Below are positions 1 to 8,792 of a stretch of 64,000 bases of DNA, in pieces (the stretch's first letter is position 1; each line of letters begins with the position of its first letter). The DNA lies in assembly GCA_017643395.1 (NCBI GenBank), contig JAEPNP010000003.1, forward strand, positions 124,001-188,000, given 5' to 3'. The notes under the pieces are model-generated. The model worked only from the letters and a program-made list of their open reading frames with translations, was not told the DNA's origin and ran no database searches. Position numbers and translations under genes: made by a program. The stretch is from Rhodothermales bacterium. Lineage in GTDB: Bacteria; Bacteroidota; Rhodothermia; Rhodothermales; UBA10348.

Positions 1-1006
1 CCAGTATCGCGGAGATCCAGAACAGGGTCACCGATTGCGCGACTACAGCCAGAATGGCGGCAATCACCAGTCCACCGAGGGAGATCAGGATAGTCGTGCG
101 TCCGCCCAGTTTGTCGTCCACAAAACCAAAGGCCCACGCCCCGAGTCCGGCGGCCACGTTCAGGGCGATGCCGAACATGAACATCTCCTCGGTCTCGAAG
201 CCAAAGGTGCCGGTTGCGTAGATGGCACCGAACGCGAAGATGGTGACGATGCCGTCGTTGTAGACCAGCCGCGCAAGCAGCAGCCAGAACAGGTTCTTCA
301 GCTTGCGCACATGCAGGAAGGTGGTCTTCAGCTCACGTGCTGCGTCCCGAAACAGCGTGCCCATCGGAGGACGGTCCGCCTTCACAGGATCAGACACAAA
401 GAGAAACATGGGAATGCTGAATACCGCAAACCACGCCGCGACGAGCAGATTGGTCGCACGAATGTGTTCACCGGCCTCCTTGTCCAGTCCGAACGGGGCC
501 ACCTCGGGCTGCACAAACACCAGAAAACCGATCAGGAGCGCCATGAGGCCCCCGAGGTAGCCCAGTGCCCAGCCGTTGCCGGAGACGCGGCCGATGCGGT
601 CCGGAGTGGCAAGGTCCGGCAGATAGGCGTTGTAGAACACGTTGCCCATCTCAAAAGCCACATTGGCGATCACAAACGCGCCGAGCGCAAAAACAATCTG
701 ACCCGGCAGCGGGAAGTAGAGCACCACCGTGCCGACTACGCAGGTGATGGTTGCTGCCAGGAGGTAGGGCTTGCGCAGTCCGCCCTTATCGGCCATCGCC
801 CCGAGAAACGGGGAGCAAACCGCAACTATGATGGCCGAAATCGCAACGCCGATTGACCAGAGCGATGTCCCGGTTTCAGGGTCGGGAGCAATCGCCTGCG
901 TGAAGTACGCCGCGTAGATAAACGTGACGATAAGCGTCGTGAATGCCGAATTGGCGAAGTCGTACAGCGACCAGCTGGCGATGGCCCGGCGATTGGAGGT
1001 GACCAC
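1..1006 (-). CDS. UMF1/Atg22-like MFS transporter, C-terminus cut by window edge
   Basis: Reading the minus strand from a GTG at 1006 gives about 335 residues of a polytopic membrane protein that run off the left edge. The N-terminus carries RRAIASWSLYDFANSAF, the hallmark of the UMF1 / vacuole-effluxer Atg22-like branch of the major facilitator superfamily. Several hydrophobic segments follow, with MFS-type loop motifs such as FLGAMADKGGLRK. The frame is closed upstream by the TAG that ends the class V PLP gene, so the start must lie below 1046; GTG at 1006 is the only reasonable choice. It lies 39 bp downstream of that gene on the same strand and may be co-transcribed. Substrate unknown. 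Confidence 0.85.
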   Translation of the reverse strand, partial: MVTSNRRAIASWSLYDFANSAFTTLIVTFIYAAYFTQAIAPDPETGTSLWSIGVAISAIIVAVCSPFLGAMADKGGLRKPYLLAATITCVVGTVVLYFPLPGQIVFALGAFVIANVAFEMGNVFYNAYLPDLATPDRIGRVSGNGWALGYLGGLMALLIGFLVFVQPEVAPFGLDKEAGEHIRATNLLVAAWFAVFSIPMFLFVSDPVKADRPPMGTLFRDAARELKTTFLHVRKLKNLFWLLLARLVYNDGIVTIFAFGAIYATGTFGFETEEMFMFGIALNVAAGLGAWAFGFVDDKLGGRTTILISLGGLVIAAILAVVAQSVTLFWISAIL

Positions 1007-1045
1007 GGGAGCGAAAGGGTTGGTGGCGCCCCAAGGTAGGTCCGG

Positions 1046-2218
1046 CTAGGCGACCTGTGCGACAACCTGCTCCACGAAGCGCTCTACCTCATCGTCCGTA
1101 TTGTAGTAGTGCACGGAAGCGCGCACCATTTCAGGCAGTCCGCGATGATCTGCGTCCAGTCGGGAGGACGATGGGATGGCCAGCGAGGTGTTGAACTTTC
1201 TGGTCAGCAAGCCACTCTTGATGCGAGCGGCCGGCACGGATTCGTGAGAGAACGTCACGATACCGCTCCGCTGCACACCCAGGTCGTGCACCCTCACACC
1301 GGGCAACGCCTGCAGGCGAGTCCTGAGATCGTCGGCCAGTCGCTGCACCCGCTCCGCGATGGCCGCAAGGCCGACATCCATCGCGTATCGGGCCGCCACG
1401 CCGAGGGCAATCTTCCCGGCAACGTTTCCTTCCCAGGTTTCAAACCGCCGGTGATCGCCGTGGGGTTCGTAGTGGCCCGCATCGACCCATTCTGCGGCGT
1501 GCAGGTCCAGGAATGGCGGTTCCAGATCCGGAATGAGTCCCCGGCGAACAAAGAGAAATCCCGTTCCGCGCGGACCACGCAAAAACTTTCGGCCCGTGGC
1601 GGAGAGCATATCGCACCCGAGCTCGTCCACATTCAGCGGCAATTGCCCTGCAGACTGGCACGCGTCAAGCAGGAACGGCACCCCGTGGCTCCGCGCCACG
1701 GCTCCGACATCGGCGGCCGGATTGATGAGGCCCCCGTTCGTCGGGATGTGCGTCAGTGCGATGACCCGAGTCCGCGACGTGATCAGGCCTTCGAGTGCGG
1801 CAACGTCCACCTGCCCGGACGAGTCATTCGGCGCCACGTCGATGTGAAGCCCCTGTCGCCGGGCCACCTGAAGCATGGCGATGTAGTTCGAGGCGTAGCT
1901 GGCCTGCGCGGTGAGGATGCGATCTCCCTCTCGAAAATCGATGCCGTAGAACGCTGCACCCCAGGCGCGCGTGGCATTCTCGACGATGGCAATCTCGTCT
2001 GCGGAAGCGCCGAGCAGATCGGCGACCGCCTGATGCGTGTCCGCGGTCGCGTCGGCTGCTGCGGCAGCGGACTCGTAGCCGCCGATGCGCGCCTCCAATT
2101 CCAGGTGGTCGAGTTGGGCCTGCAGTACCGGTCGGGGCATCAGTGCCGCGCCGGCATTGTTGAAATGGACTACGTGCTCGCACCCGGGGGTGTCCGCGCG
2201 CAGGGCAGCTACGTTCAT
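1046..2218 (-). CDS. Class V aminotransferase-fold PLP enzyme
   Basis: 390 residues of a fold-type I PLP-dependent enzyme of the class V (cysteine desulfurase / isopenicillin epimerase / EgtE-like) group. The PLP lysine is K211 in SATGRKFLRGPRGTGF, preceded by the pyridine-nitrogen aspartate D185 and Q188 in LLDACQSAG. N-terminal HFNNAGAALMP and the C-terminal small domain fit a full-length member (usual size about 380-400). There is no cysteine-bearing desulfurase loop that I can recognise, so a role in Fe-S assembly is not supported; the substrate is unknown. The ATG at 2218 overlaps the stop of the upstream glycosyltransferase-like gene by 4 bp (ATGA), so the two are probably translationally coupled. 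Confidence 0.85.
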   Translation of the reverse strand: MNVAALRADTPGCEHVVHFNNAGAALMPRPVLQAQLDHLELEARIGGYESAAAAADATADTHQAVADLLGASADEIAIVENATRAWGAAFYGIDFREGDRILTAQASYASNYIAMLQVARRQGLHIDVAPNDSSGQVDVAALEGLITSRTRVIALTHIPTNGGLINPAADVGAVARSHGVPFLLDACQSAGQLPLNVDELGCDMLSATGRKFLRGPRGTGFLFVRRGLIPDLEPPFLDLHAAEWVDAGHYEPHGDHRRFETWEGNVAGKIALGVAARYAMDVGLAAIAERVQRLADDLRTRLQALPGVRVHDLGVQRSGIVTFSHESVPAARIKSGLLTRKFNTSLAIPSSSRLDADHRGLPEMVRASVHYYNTDDEVERFVEQVVAQVA

Positions 2219-3516
2219 GCAGCGAGTTGTTCGATGAGGTCCACGACCCGGGTCGACGCGGCGCCATCGTCCCCGTGATTGAGATCGGGCAACGCTTGTG
2301 CCGCGCGTGTCTCGAGCGAGGTTCGGAAGTCGCTGTCTCTCAAAATGCTTCGGATCGCCAGTTCAAGGTCCTGCTCGTTACGAGCCAGACATACACCGTC
2401 AGCCTCCCCGTAAAAGGGGGTGAACGCAATCCCGGGATTGTCCAGAAGAATAACTGGAACGCCCAGGATCATCGCTTCCGTCGTGATCGTGGAGACGCGG
2501 TCAGGAACGATAACGAGGTCGGCGGCTCGGAACAAGGTTGCCTTTTCGCGCGCAAGGGTGGTGTACGAATAGTCCAGATGGGCCAACTCGATGCCAAAGC
2601 CGGCCAGCCATTTCTGAAACGAACTGAGCTCTCGACTTGTGGGGGGTCTGCCCGGATCTTGCCGGGATTCGCCCGGATGTGGTCGCATGGCCAGCAGCGC
2701 ATCCTTGCATGCCGACCCGAGGGCACGAGCGATCATCGCGTTGTTGCGAATGAGCGACTGGGCGTGGCCTGCGAATGTCAGGATCTGTCCGGTTGCGTAG
2801 GATCCAGTGACAAGGACCAGAGGCTGCCCCGCGGGAAGGCCCAGGGAAGCCCGAGCCTCGGCCCGGGAAGGACGCTGGGCCGGGAGGTACAGGTCGTCCC
2901 AGTGCGGACCCCCCGTAACGTGCAGGCGACTGTCGGGTAGGCCCCTCATGCGCATGAACTCGGCCCCTCGGGCCCCCAGCGCGGCGTAGTGCCACGGCAC
3001 CGGCGGAGGACTGACGTCCGGATGATCCGGATTGCCGTGGGACAATTCGATGACGGGGATACCGTGCTTCATTGCCACGGTCGCTATGGTCCTCTGGCCC
3101 GCGCTCAGGCAGGATCGCATGACTACCGCGCCGAGTTGGGTGTTGTCCAGCAGCCGCTGCATCATGCGCACCAGGCCAGCCTGGTTTTCTGCCATGTTCA
3201 GCACGCGATGGACCAGATCCCGACCTCCGCTGACCAGCAGATTGCCGCGGGTGGAATCAAACCCGTCGGCTACGCCGGGCTCGCCAATCCGCGCTGCAAG
3301 GGCATGTGCCACCTGCTCCTTGTATCGCGAGGCGGAGAGCAGGTCGTCCTTGGTCGCGAAGTCGGAGAACGCGCGGGACTGCACGCCGCGTGCTTGCAGG
3401 GCCTCACGCATGGGCGGCTGGTTCATGATCGCACCGTATCCACGGTGCACCGCCTGCTCTACGATCCCCAGATATTCTTCGTAGGCAAAGTCGAAAAACA
3501 GAACTTCAGGCTTCAA
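2215..3516 (-). CDS. GT-B-fold glycosyl/glycerophosphotransferase-like protein
   Basis: 433 residues. The middle and C-terminal halves look like a GT-B fold: VLVTGSYATGQ, a helix-rich segment, then DLVIVPDRVSTITTEAMILGVPVILLDNPG, the pattern of the nucleotide-sugar side of CDP-glycerol glycerophosphotransferase / UDP-GlcNAc epimerase-like proteins. The N-terminal ELSHGNPDHPD region resembles the inner-fold loop of such enzymes. No exact family can be named. The start is TTG at 3516, giving a 4-bp TTGA overlap with the stop of the 899-residue gene upstream. It is the middle gene of a coupled trio and probably acts in surface-glycan or glycolipid assembly (inference from neighbours). Confidence 0.65.
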   Translation of the reverse strand: MKPEVLFFDFAYEEYLGIVEQAVHRGYGAIMNQPPMREALQARGVQSRAFSDFATKDDLLSASRYKEQVAHALAARIGEPGVADGFDSTRGNLLVSGGRDLVHRVLNMAENQAGLVRMMQRLLDNTQLGAVVMRSCLSAGQRTIATVAMKHGIPVIELSHGNPDHPDVSPPPVPWHYAALGARGAEFMRMRGLPDSRLHVTGGPHWDDLYLPAQRPSRAEARASLGLPAGQPLVLVTGSYATGQILTFAGHAQSLIRNNAMIARALGSACKDALLAMRPHPGESRQDPGRPPTSRELSSFQKWLAGFGIELAHLDYSYTTLAREKATLFRAADLVIVPDRVSTITTEAMILGVPVILLDNPGIAFTPFYGEADGVCLARNEQDLELAIRSILRDSDFRTSLETRAAQALPDLNHGDDGAASTRVVDLIEQLAA

Positions 3517-6212
3517 GACTGCACCTCACTCGCGTTCAGAAAGGCCTGGGTGAACTCAGGTACGATTTCCCATTCCATGCACTCTGCCAGATTGACCCCG
3601 CCGACCGACAAGAGCTCTTCCCAAAGCGGATGGCGATGCCAATTCCTGGACAGGTTTCGGATTTCGGCAGTGGCGTCTTTCGGACTCAGCCGGGCAGATC
3701 GCTCATACCGGCTCAGGGCCTGCAGATAGGTGTCCGCAGGAACGTGCACCGTGGTCGCGCAGGCGTTGCACCGCATGCGACCAACTGGCTGGCCGGCGAT
3801 GGTCTGTTGCTGGAACGACAGGTTGGCGCGGCAGCCCGGGCATCGTCCGTCAACCTGGGCGTTTATCAACCGGGGCGAAACACGATCGATGGCGGTCATC
3901 GCCAATTCCATCACCTCCCGGTCAGGCCGCACGGCCTCGATCAGGGCTCGGATTTGCCGGATCTGTGAGTCAAGCGAGTACTGATCCTGGACAAACTGTC
4001 GGTAGGCTGTCGAATCGTACCGCGACTCTGTGATCATGGATACGGCATCGTCCACCGTGTCGAAAAGGACCTCCTCCGGCCACATTTGCGCCGCGAAAGG
4101 GAAGTGGTGAACCACGGGCTTGATGCCCTGGGCCATGCCCTCGGCGATCGTGTATCCGAAGCTCTCGTGCAGGCTGGCGGAGAGCACATACTGTTTGTCC
4201 TCCAGGAAGCCTGCCACATCCGAAATCCACCCGTGCATCACGACGTGGTCGGTGAGTCCGAGCCTCTCGATTTTGTGATTCCAGAACAGCTTGAGAGCCG
4301 GGTCCTGGAATTTTCCCGCCACGTGCAGACGATATCTGCTGTCACGGTCAACCAGCTTGCGCATGATCTCCAGCGCCATCTGCGGGTTCTTCCTGCCGTG
4401 CAGGTACCCGATCAGAGCGATCTCAAAGCCTGCTTCCCGCTCCTTGAATGCAAAGCGTTCCAGGTCCACGCCATTCGGAATGTGCCGAATGAGCGTGCGC
4501 TTCTCCAGGCCGGGAATTCGCGCCTGAAGGAGGTCAATCAGGTGCTCGGCCACCACGGTCAGGGCATCAACGTTCTCCCAGTGAACCTGCATGGGCATCT
4601 CGGTAAACGTCTCGTACCGGTGCAGCCTGCAGATGGTGGCCTTGTTTCTCAGCAAGTCCTGACGGGAGGCCCATACAAGTGGGTCGTTGCACCATTCGAA
4701 CCAGCACACATCCGCCCAGTCGGCTGCGGCCTGGATTTCGGAGGGCTTGCTGACGACAAATTTCCGGGCGTCAACATGCGGGACGAGCTCGCGAATGACG
4801 TCGGTGAGGAACTGATCGAGTCCTTCCGAAACGATGAACGCGACGCGCAAGTCGTCGACATTCGGGGAAGGCTCGAGCCCCGACCTCCGTGCCTCCTCAG
4901 GTCCGATCGATGCGATGAGCCGGTTGCGCAGGCGATCGGCTGCGGCCTCTTCTCCTACGGCAAGGGCAACTTGCGCAAGCAGGTGGAGGCACTCGGCGTG
5001 TGTGGGATTGTGCACCAGACCGCGGCACAGGGACTTGACGGCAGAGCCATAGGCCTCACATGACCATGCAATCTGGGCCTGGATAGCGTAATAGGCCGCG
5101 GGATCGGCCACGTCCTGCTCGCTTGTCTTGCGCAGCGCGGCTGCCGCGCCCTGGACGTCCCCGGCCTGCAGGAGCGAATTCGCCGCCTGTACCGCGTCCG
5201 TGGTTGAAAGTGTGGAAGTTCGAACCCCGGCAAGGCGCTGCCTGAGTGTCGCGGCTTCGAGGGGGAGGCGGTCCTGGTTGGTCAGCAGGAAGTCGAAGGC
5301 CTCCCGGCCTTCCTGGCTCGTGGGATCGGGCTGATGGCCTGAAAGGAGCGACTCCAGCACGCCCATGGCTTCCAGGCCACCTCCGTAGGCGGTCTGAAGC
5401 ACCTGGGCCCGCTGCCTCAGCAAGCCGAGCACGGTCGGCTCGTCCAGATCTTCGACCTGTTGCAGCAGCCTCGCACCGACTAGTTGCGCGACCAGGTTGA
5501 CGACCAGTCTTCCGGAGTCCATGTTGGACCCGTGAGACAGCGAGGCGGCGTGCTTTCTTCGGTAGTAGCCACCGCGGCGGGCTGTCCGGATCACGCCGCC
5601 CGGGTTCGAGGCGCACATCCGGCAGATCAGAACAAAGTCTTCCGAGGTTCTGAAGAGCGAACTGGCGAAGTGGGGCAGGGCATCGTGCCGTCTAAGGGCC
5701 GTGCCCGCCTGAAGCGCCTTCATCTCCCCACCGAACACCAGCTCTCTGAGTAGCTGTTGTCCGGTCATGCCATCCAGGCTCTGGCGGTCATACTGCACAC
5801 CCTGAACCACCTCGTCAACAACCAGGTGCAACTGCGGCATGGCCACCATGAGCACGCCGGGGTCCTCGAGAAGCGTGCTCGCCTCCCGAGCGAATTCCGG
5901 AAAGCCCATCAGGTAGTCGTCATCACCGCAAAGCGCGAAGAGCGGCGAGTCGAGTCGACTGACACCGAATGCCGCGGCCTGGGCCGGGCCTCCGTTTTCG
6001 GGACGGGCCACCATGCTGACGCCGGGGTGCGCCGTCAGGTCGCGAAGCTGCTCCTGCACTGCGGCCGAAGACGCATCGTCGGAGATCAACAGTGGCACGC
6101 CTTGCCAGCGTCCGGCGCGGATATCCCGCTGCAGGAACGTGGGACGTTCATACGTGTGCATGACCACCGTGAGGCGTGCCGATGTCTCTGGTCTCTGGGA
6201 GGGCGTTTGCAT
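3513..6212 (-). CDS. Multidomain glycosyltransferase: GT-A + helical repeats + GT-B + zinc ribbon
   Basis: 899 residues with four recognisable parts. Residues 14-215 are a family-2 GT-A domain (VVMHTYERPTF, LISDDASS, and the metal motif GDDD at 96-99). Residues about 330-440 are alanine-rich TPR-like helices. Residues about 460-780 are a family-4 GT-B domain (IGYLHGRKNPQ near 601, VMHGWISDVAGFL, and the nucleotide-sugar motif ESFGYTIAEG at 684-693). Residues 789-820 form a C4 zinc ribbon (C791, C794, C815, C818). Both catalytic halves keep their motifs, so it could add two sugars in succession to one acceptor. No signal peptide or membrane segment is present, so it is probably cytoplasmic. 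It is the first gene of the coupled three-gene unit. Confidence 0.8.
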   Translation of the reverse strand: MQTPSQRPETSARLTVVMHTYERPTFLQRDIRAGRWQGVPLLISDDASSAAVQEQLRDLTAHPGVSMVARPENGGPAQAAAFGVSRLDSPLFALCGDDDYLMGFPEFAREASTLLEDPGVLMVAMPQLHLVVDEVVQGVQYDRQSLDGMTGQQLLRELVFGGEMKALQAGTALRRHDALPHFASSLFRTSEDFVLICRMCASNPGGVIRTARRGGYYRRKHAASLSHGSNMDSGRLVVNLVAQLVGARLLQQVEDLDEPTVLGLLRQRAQVLQTAYGGGLEAMGVLESLLSGHQPDPTSQEGREAFDFLLTNQDRLPLEAATLRQRLAGVRTSTLSTTDAVQAANSLLQAGDVQGAAAALRKTSEQDVADPAAYYAIQAQIAWSCEAYGSAVKSLCRGLVHNPTHAECLHLLAQVALAVGEEAAADRLRNRLIASIGPEEARRSGLEPSPNVDDLRVAFIVSEGLDQFLTDVIRELVPHVDARKFVVSKPSEIQAAADWADVCWFEWCNDPLVWASRQDLLRNKATICRLHRYETFTEMPMQVHWENVDALTVVAEHLIDLLQARIPGLEKRTLIRHIPNGVDLERFAFKEREAGFEIALIGYLHGRKNPQMALEIMRKLVDRDSRYRLHVAGKFQDPALKLFWNHKIERLGLTDHVVMHGWISDVAGFLEDKQYVLSASLHESFGYTIAEGMAQGIKPVVHHFPFAAQMWPEEVLFDTVDDAVSMITESRYDSTAYRQFVQDQYSLDSQIRQIRALIEAVRPDREVMELAMTAIDRVSPRLINAQVDGRCPGCRANLSFQQQTIAGQPVGRMRCNACATTVHVPADTYLQALSRYERSARLSPKDATAEIRNLSRNWHRHPLWEELLSVGGVNLAECMEWEIVPEFTQAFLNASEVQS

Positions 6213-6257
6213 GGCGGATTACAGGCGTCTTTGCATAGCCGGCCCGGCCGGCGAACC

Positions 6258-6265
6258 TATCTTTG
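6258..6265 (+). promoter_or_regulatory. Bacteroidota-type -7 promoter box for tRNA-Arg
   Basis: TATCTTTG matches the TAnnTTTG -7 element of Bacteroidota primary-sigma promoters exactly and ends 7 bp before the first base of the tRNA. A TTTG at 6230-6233 could be the -33 element, but the 24-bp spacer is longer than the usual 19-21. Confidence 0.6.
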
Positions 6266-6272
6266 ACTCATC

Positions 6273-6345
6273 GCCCTCGTAGCTCAGGGGAGAGAGCATC
6301 GGTTTCCTAAACCGCAGGCCGCAGGTTCGAATCCTGCCGAGGGCA
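6273..6345 (+). tRNA. tRNA-Arg (anticodon CCT)
   Basis: A full cloverleaf folds by eye: acceptor GCCCTCG/CGAGGGC (7 of 7 pairs), D-stem GCTC/GAGC, anticodon loop TTCCTAA with anticodon CCT, five-base variable loop, T-stem GCAGG/CCTGC with TTCGAAT loop, and discriminator A at 6345. It reads AGG codons. The 3' CCA is not encoded (ACCC follows). The top pair of the anticodon stem (27-43) is a T/C mismatch, tolerated in many tRNAs. The next gene, on the opposite strand, stops only 5 bp away. Confidence 0.95.
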
Positions 6346-6349
6346 CCCG

Positions 6350-6985
6350 TCATCGCAGCAGCCCCCGAAGCCGCTCCCGGACCCGGCCACCCAGGCCGGC
6401 CTCCGCGATGGCTTCCATGAGCACGGGCTCAAGCAGATTGCCTGCGAGCACCTGCACAGGTGTGCCGGCCGATTCCGATCCCAGATCGCGCAGGACGACA
6501 TCGTTCATCTCGAATGTGCGGTCACCGGCATCACTGTGGAGGATGCCGCGGGTGCCGACCATGCGGAACTCCTGCACGAATACTCGCGGCAGGGCAGTGG
6601 TGTCTGCGTCGGCCAGGTAGTCGTCGACCCAACGCTTGACGTCAAGCAGATTGACGTTCCGGCCCCGCTGTTCGATGCGGATTTCGGCATCCCGAACCAG
6701 GACCTCCTGCACCACGATAAAGGAACCCATCAGGGTGGAGACATCCACGCGAGCCGTGATTTCGGGGACGTGCACCACGTGCGGCGCCTCATAGGGCTCC
6801 TGGGTCAACAGGGTGACGTCGCTCAGGCGGGCGGTGCCGTTGAACGGATTTACCGAGACCCCGCCGGTGGTGAACGGAGCACCTTCGGGAATCGGAATGC
6901 TGGTGGCTATGAGGCGCGGCGCAATCATCCAGACGGCGATTGCGACCGCAGCGGCGACAAGCAGGTATGCGAGGGGTTTCTTCAA
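6350..6985 (-). CDS. AsmA/DUF748-like membrane-anchored protein
   Basis: 211 residues. One N-terminal membrane segment (LAYLLVAAAVAIAVWMI) is followed by a periplasmic domain with VSVNPFNGTARLSDVTL and VHVPEITARVDVSTLMG, the beta-rich pattern of AsmA/DUF748-type proteins that line bridges between inner and outer membranes. It is far shorter than true AsmA (about 600 or more), so it is a mini-version. The start is TTG at 6985, one base after the stop of the small upstream gene, so the two form a unit. Function unknown; a role in envelope lipid handling would be inference from the family. Confidence 0.65.
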   Translation of the reverse strand: MKKPLAYLLVAAAVAIAVWMIAPRLIATSIPIPEGAPFTTGGVSVNPFNGTARLSDVTLLTQEPYEAPHVVHVPEITARVDVSTLMGSFIVVQEVLVRDAEIRIEQRGRNVNLLDVKRWVDDYLADADTTALPRVFVQEFRMVGTRGILHSDAGDRTFEMNDVVLRDLGSESAGTPVQVLAGNLLEPVLMEAIAEAGLGGRVRERLRGLLR

Positions 6986-6986
6986 G

Positions 6987-7190
6987 TCAGGCTGCCTTCC
7001 GGAACCAGGTCCGGGGTCTGGGTGCTGGAATCTCCTCCGGCATGTAAAACACGCGCGGCGGTGTGACCACCTTTGGACCCAGTTGACGTAGCGGCAGATC
7101 CTCCAGGAGAGTCCACGCCGGCATGTCGGGCAGATGCCGGGTCAATTGTGCCAGTGAGCGCCAAACCAGAGGGCCTTTGATCAGAAACAT
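6987..7190 (-). CDS. Small conserved-looking hypothetical protein (67 aa)
   Basis: A 67-residue basic, proline-rich protein from ATG at 7190, with PLVWRSLAQLTRHLP at the start and PPRVFYMPEEIPAP near the end. It has no signal peptide, membrane segment or cysteine. A longer overlapping frame (6982-7338) has unnatural composition and was not chosen. The one-base gap to the AsmA-like gene is the main support that it is real. Family not recognised. Confidence 0.5.
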   Translation of the reverse strand: MFLIKGPLVWRSLAQLTRHLPDMPAWTLLEDLPLRQLGPKVVTPPRVFYMPEEIPAPRPRTWFRKAA

Positions 7191-7310
7191 GGGAAATACC
7201 GGTCGATGGGGGAATATTCGACCGCGCGGAGAGGGGCCTTCGCAGCCTGGCCGGGCTCACGCCAACGTCGTGCCGAATCGACATCGCGGTGCCACCGCGC
7301 CGCCGGAGGA

Positions 7311-7350
7311 AAACAAAAAAAGGGCCGCCCCGACGCATCGGAGCGGCCCT
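7311..7350 (-). terminator. Rho-independent terminator of the desaturase gene
   Basis: On the minus strand, stem AGGGCCGC/GCGGCCCT with an inner TCGG/CCGA helix is followed directly by seven T, a G and three T. It lies 21 bp after the desaturase stop codon. Confidence 0.85.
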
Positions 7351-7370
7351 TGAATCAGGTACGCAGCCTG

Positions 7371-8639
7371 TCAGGCGAAGGCCGGCTCAAGAGAGAGCAC
7401 TTCCCGGGTCAACACCTGCCATTCATTCCAGTCGGCCTTCAGCTCGTCGCGCTTGGCCTTGAAGGATTCCCGGAGCCGGGCAATCTCTTCGCGGGAGGCC
7501 TGGGCCTTGGCCGCGCGGTAGGCGTTGGCGGCCAGTTTGACCTCTTTCACACGTTCGTTGAACGTGGCCGTGGCCTCGTCGATCTGGGCACGCATGCGCT
7601 CGATGTTCTCCTCACGGAGCGCCTGCAAACGCTCGAGATTCTCGTTCCCCACCAGCCGCGCGCTTTCGATGTTCTGCATCAGATGCTCGAGGCTCTCATG
7701 ACCGCGCGCCCTGAGCGCCTCCAGATTGGCCTGGGCCGTCTCGGTGAGGTGCTCCAGCATCAGGTTGCGGTCCGCCAGCACGAGCCGCTTCTTGATGGTC
7801 AGCTCATTGACCCGCTTGAGGTTGCTGGTAAGGCCCACCTTGGACAGCAGCCAGATGGCCAGTTTCGACGGGTCGAACTGCCACCAGCGCACACCATTGC
7901 GGTAGTCGCCGGCGAACGTGTGGTGGTAGTTGTGATAGCCCTCTCCGTAGGTGATCAGCGAGATAAAGAAGTTGTTCACCGCGCTGTGCTCCGTCGAGTA
8001 GGGCTTGGTGCCCCACATGTGTGCCGCCGAGTTGATGAACCATGTGGAATGATGGCCCAGGAACAGGCGCAGCAGGAAGGCAATCACGACGGCGCCCAAA
8101 ATGTCGCCGACTGCGATGCCGATGCCGAACGTGATGACAACGTTCACCACGATCGCCCAGATGCCGTAGTGCTCGTGCTGGGAACGCAGCAGTGGCTTGG
8201 CAAACAGGTCCTTGACGATGGACTCCTTCACCGGCTTCTGTTTCTCAAACAGCCACAGCATGTGGGCATACCAGAATCCGTGCTGAATGCCGTACGGATC
8301 CTCATCGCCGTCCACGTGCTTGTGATGCAGGCGGTGATCGAATGACCACTTGATGATGCTTCCCTGAATGGCGGCTGTACCGAAGAACAGCAGCACCCAT
8401 TCCACAATCGGATGGGCATCATACGTGCGATGGGAATACAGCCGGTGGTAACCCATCGTAATGCTCATCAGGGTCGCCGACAGCAGAACCAGCGTCGCAA
8501 CGATCAGGGCCAACGATGGCGTGAAGAAGATGAGGTACAGCGGGAGCGCGACGAGCAGGATGAGGTGGTATCCCAGCAGAAAGCCGGTGATGCCCCAGTC
8601 AATGTCGCGCTGGCGAAACCAGTCTCGGATGCGAGTCAT
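7371..8639 (-). CDS. Acyl-CoA / acyl-lipid delta-9 desaturase with C-terminal coiled coil
   Basis: 422 residues from ATG at 8639 (upstream in-frame codons look non-coding). It is a membrane di-iron desaturase: the three histidine boxes are HRLYSH (65-70), HRLHH (102-106) and HNYHH (236-240), with hydrophobic segments around 17-60, 80-95, 160-175 and 180-195. It would insert a cis double bond into saturated acyl chains and so tune membrane fluidity. Residues about 283-415 are an extra charged heptad-like helical region rich in E, R, A and L that ordinary desaturases of about 280-370 residues lack. A strong terminator follows. It is expressed separately from the symporter gene upstream. Confidence 0.9.
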   Translation of the reverse strand: MTRIRDWFRQRDIDWGITGFLLGYHLILLVALPLYLIFFTPSLALIVATLVLLSATLMSITMGYHRLYSHRTYDAHPIVEWVLLFFGTAAIQGSIIKWSFDHRLHHKHVDGDEDPYGIQHGFWYAHMLWLFEKQKPVKESIVKDLFAKPLLRSQHEHYGIWAIVVNVVITFGIGIAVGDILGAVVIAFLLRLFLGHHSTWFINSAAHMWGTKPYSTEHSAVNNFFISLITYGEGYHNYHHTFAGDYRNGVRWWQFDPSKLAIWLLSKVGLTSNLKRVNELTIKKRLVLADRNLMLEHLTETAQANLEALRARGHESLEHLMQNIESARLVGNENLERLQALREENIERMRAQIDEATATFNERVKEVKLAANAYRAAKAQASREEIARLRESFKAKRDELKADWNEWQVLTREVLSLEPAFA

Positions 8640-8777
8640 GTGGGAAGTGCGTATTCCGAAAGGGGGTCCCCTCCAAGGGGGGATGCGGGGCCAACTACAC
8701 GCTGATGCCAATGATCCGGCGGTCCGTCGGATTGCCCCGATGAGAGCTTTATCCGTTGCAGTACAACAACTTCCGGC

Positions 8778-8792
8778 ATTAACGGCGTTAAT
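8778..8792. promoter_or_regulatory. Palindrome, possible operator upstream of the desaturase
   Basis: ATTAACG-G-CGTTAAT is a perfect 7+7 inverted repeat, about 140 bp upstream of the desaturase start and overlapping the stop codon of the symporter gene. It has the size of a homodimeric regulator site, but nothing here links it to a specific regulator. Confidence 0.25.

Noticed and set aside
1109-2278. Plus-strand frame of 389 codons opposite the class V PLP enzyme
   Set aside because: The minus-strand frame encodes a full PLP enzyme with catalytic motifs; the plus frame matches nothing.
6273-6345. tRNA-Arg as an integration site
   Set aside because: No integrase, no repeat of the tRNA 3' end and no change in gene style next to it.
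6982-7338. 118-codon frame overlapping the small gene before the AsmA-like protein
   Set aside because: It runs through the terminator hairpin of the desaturase and has unlikely composition; the 67-codon frame fits better.
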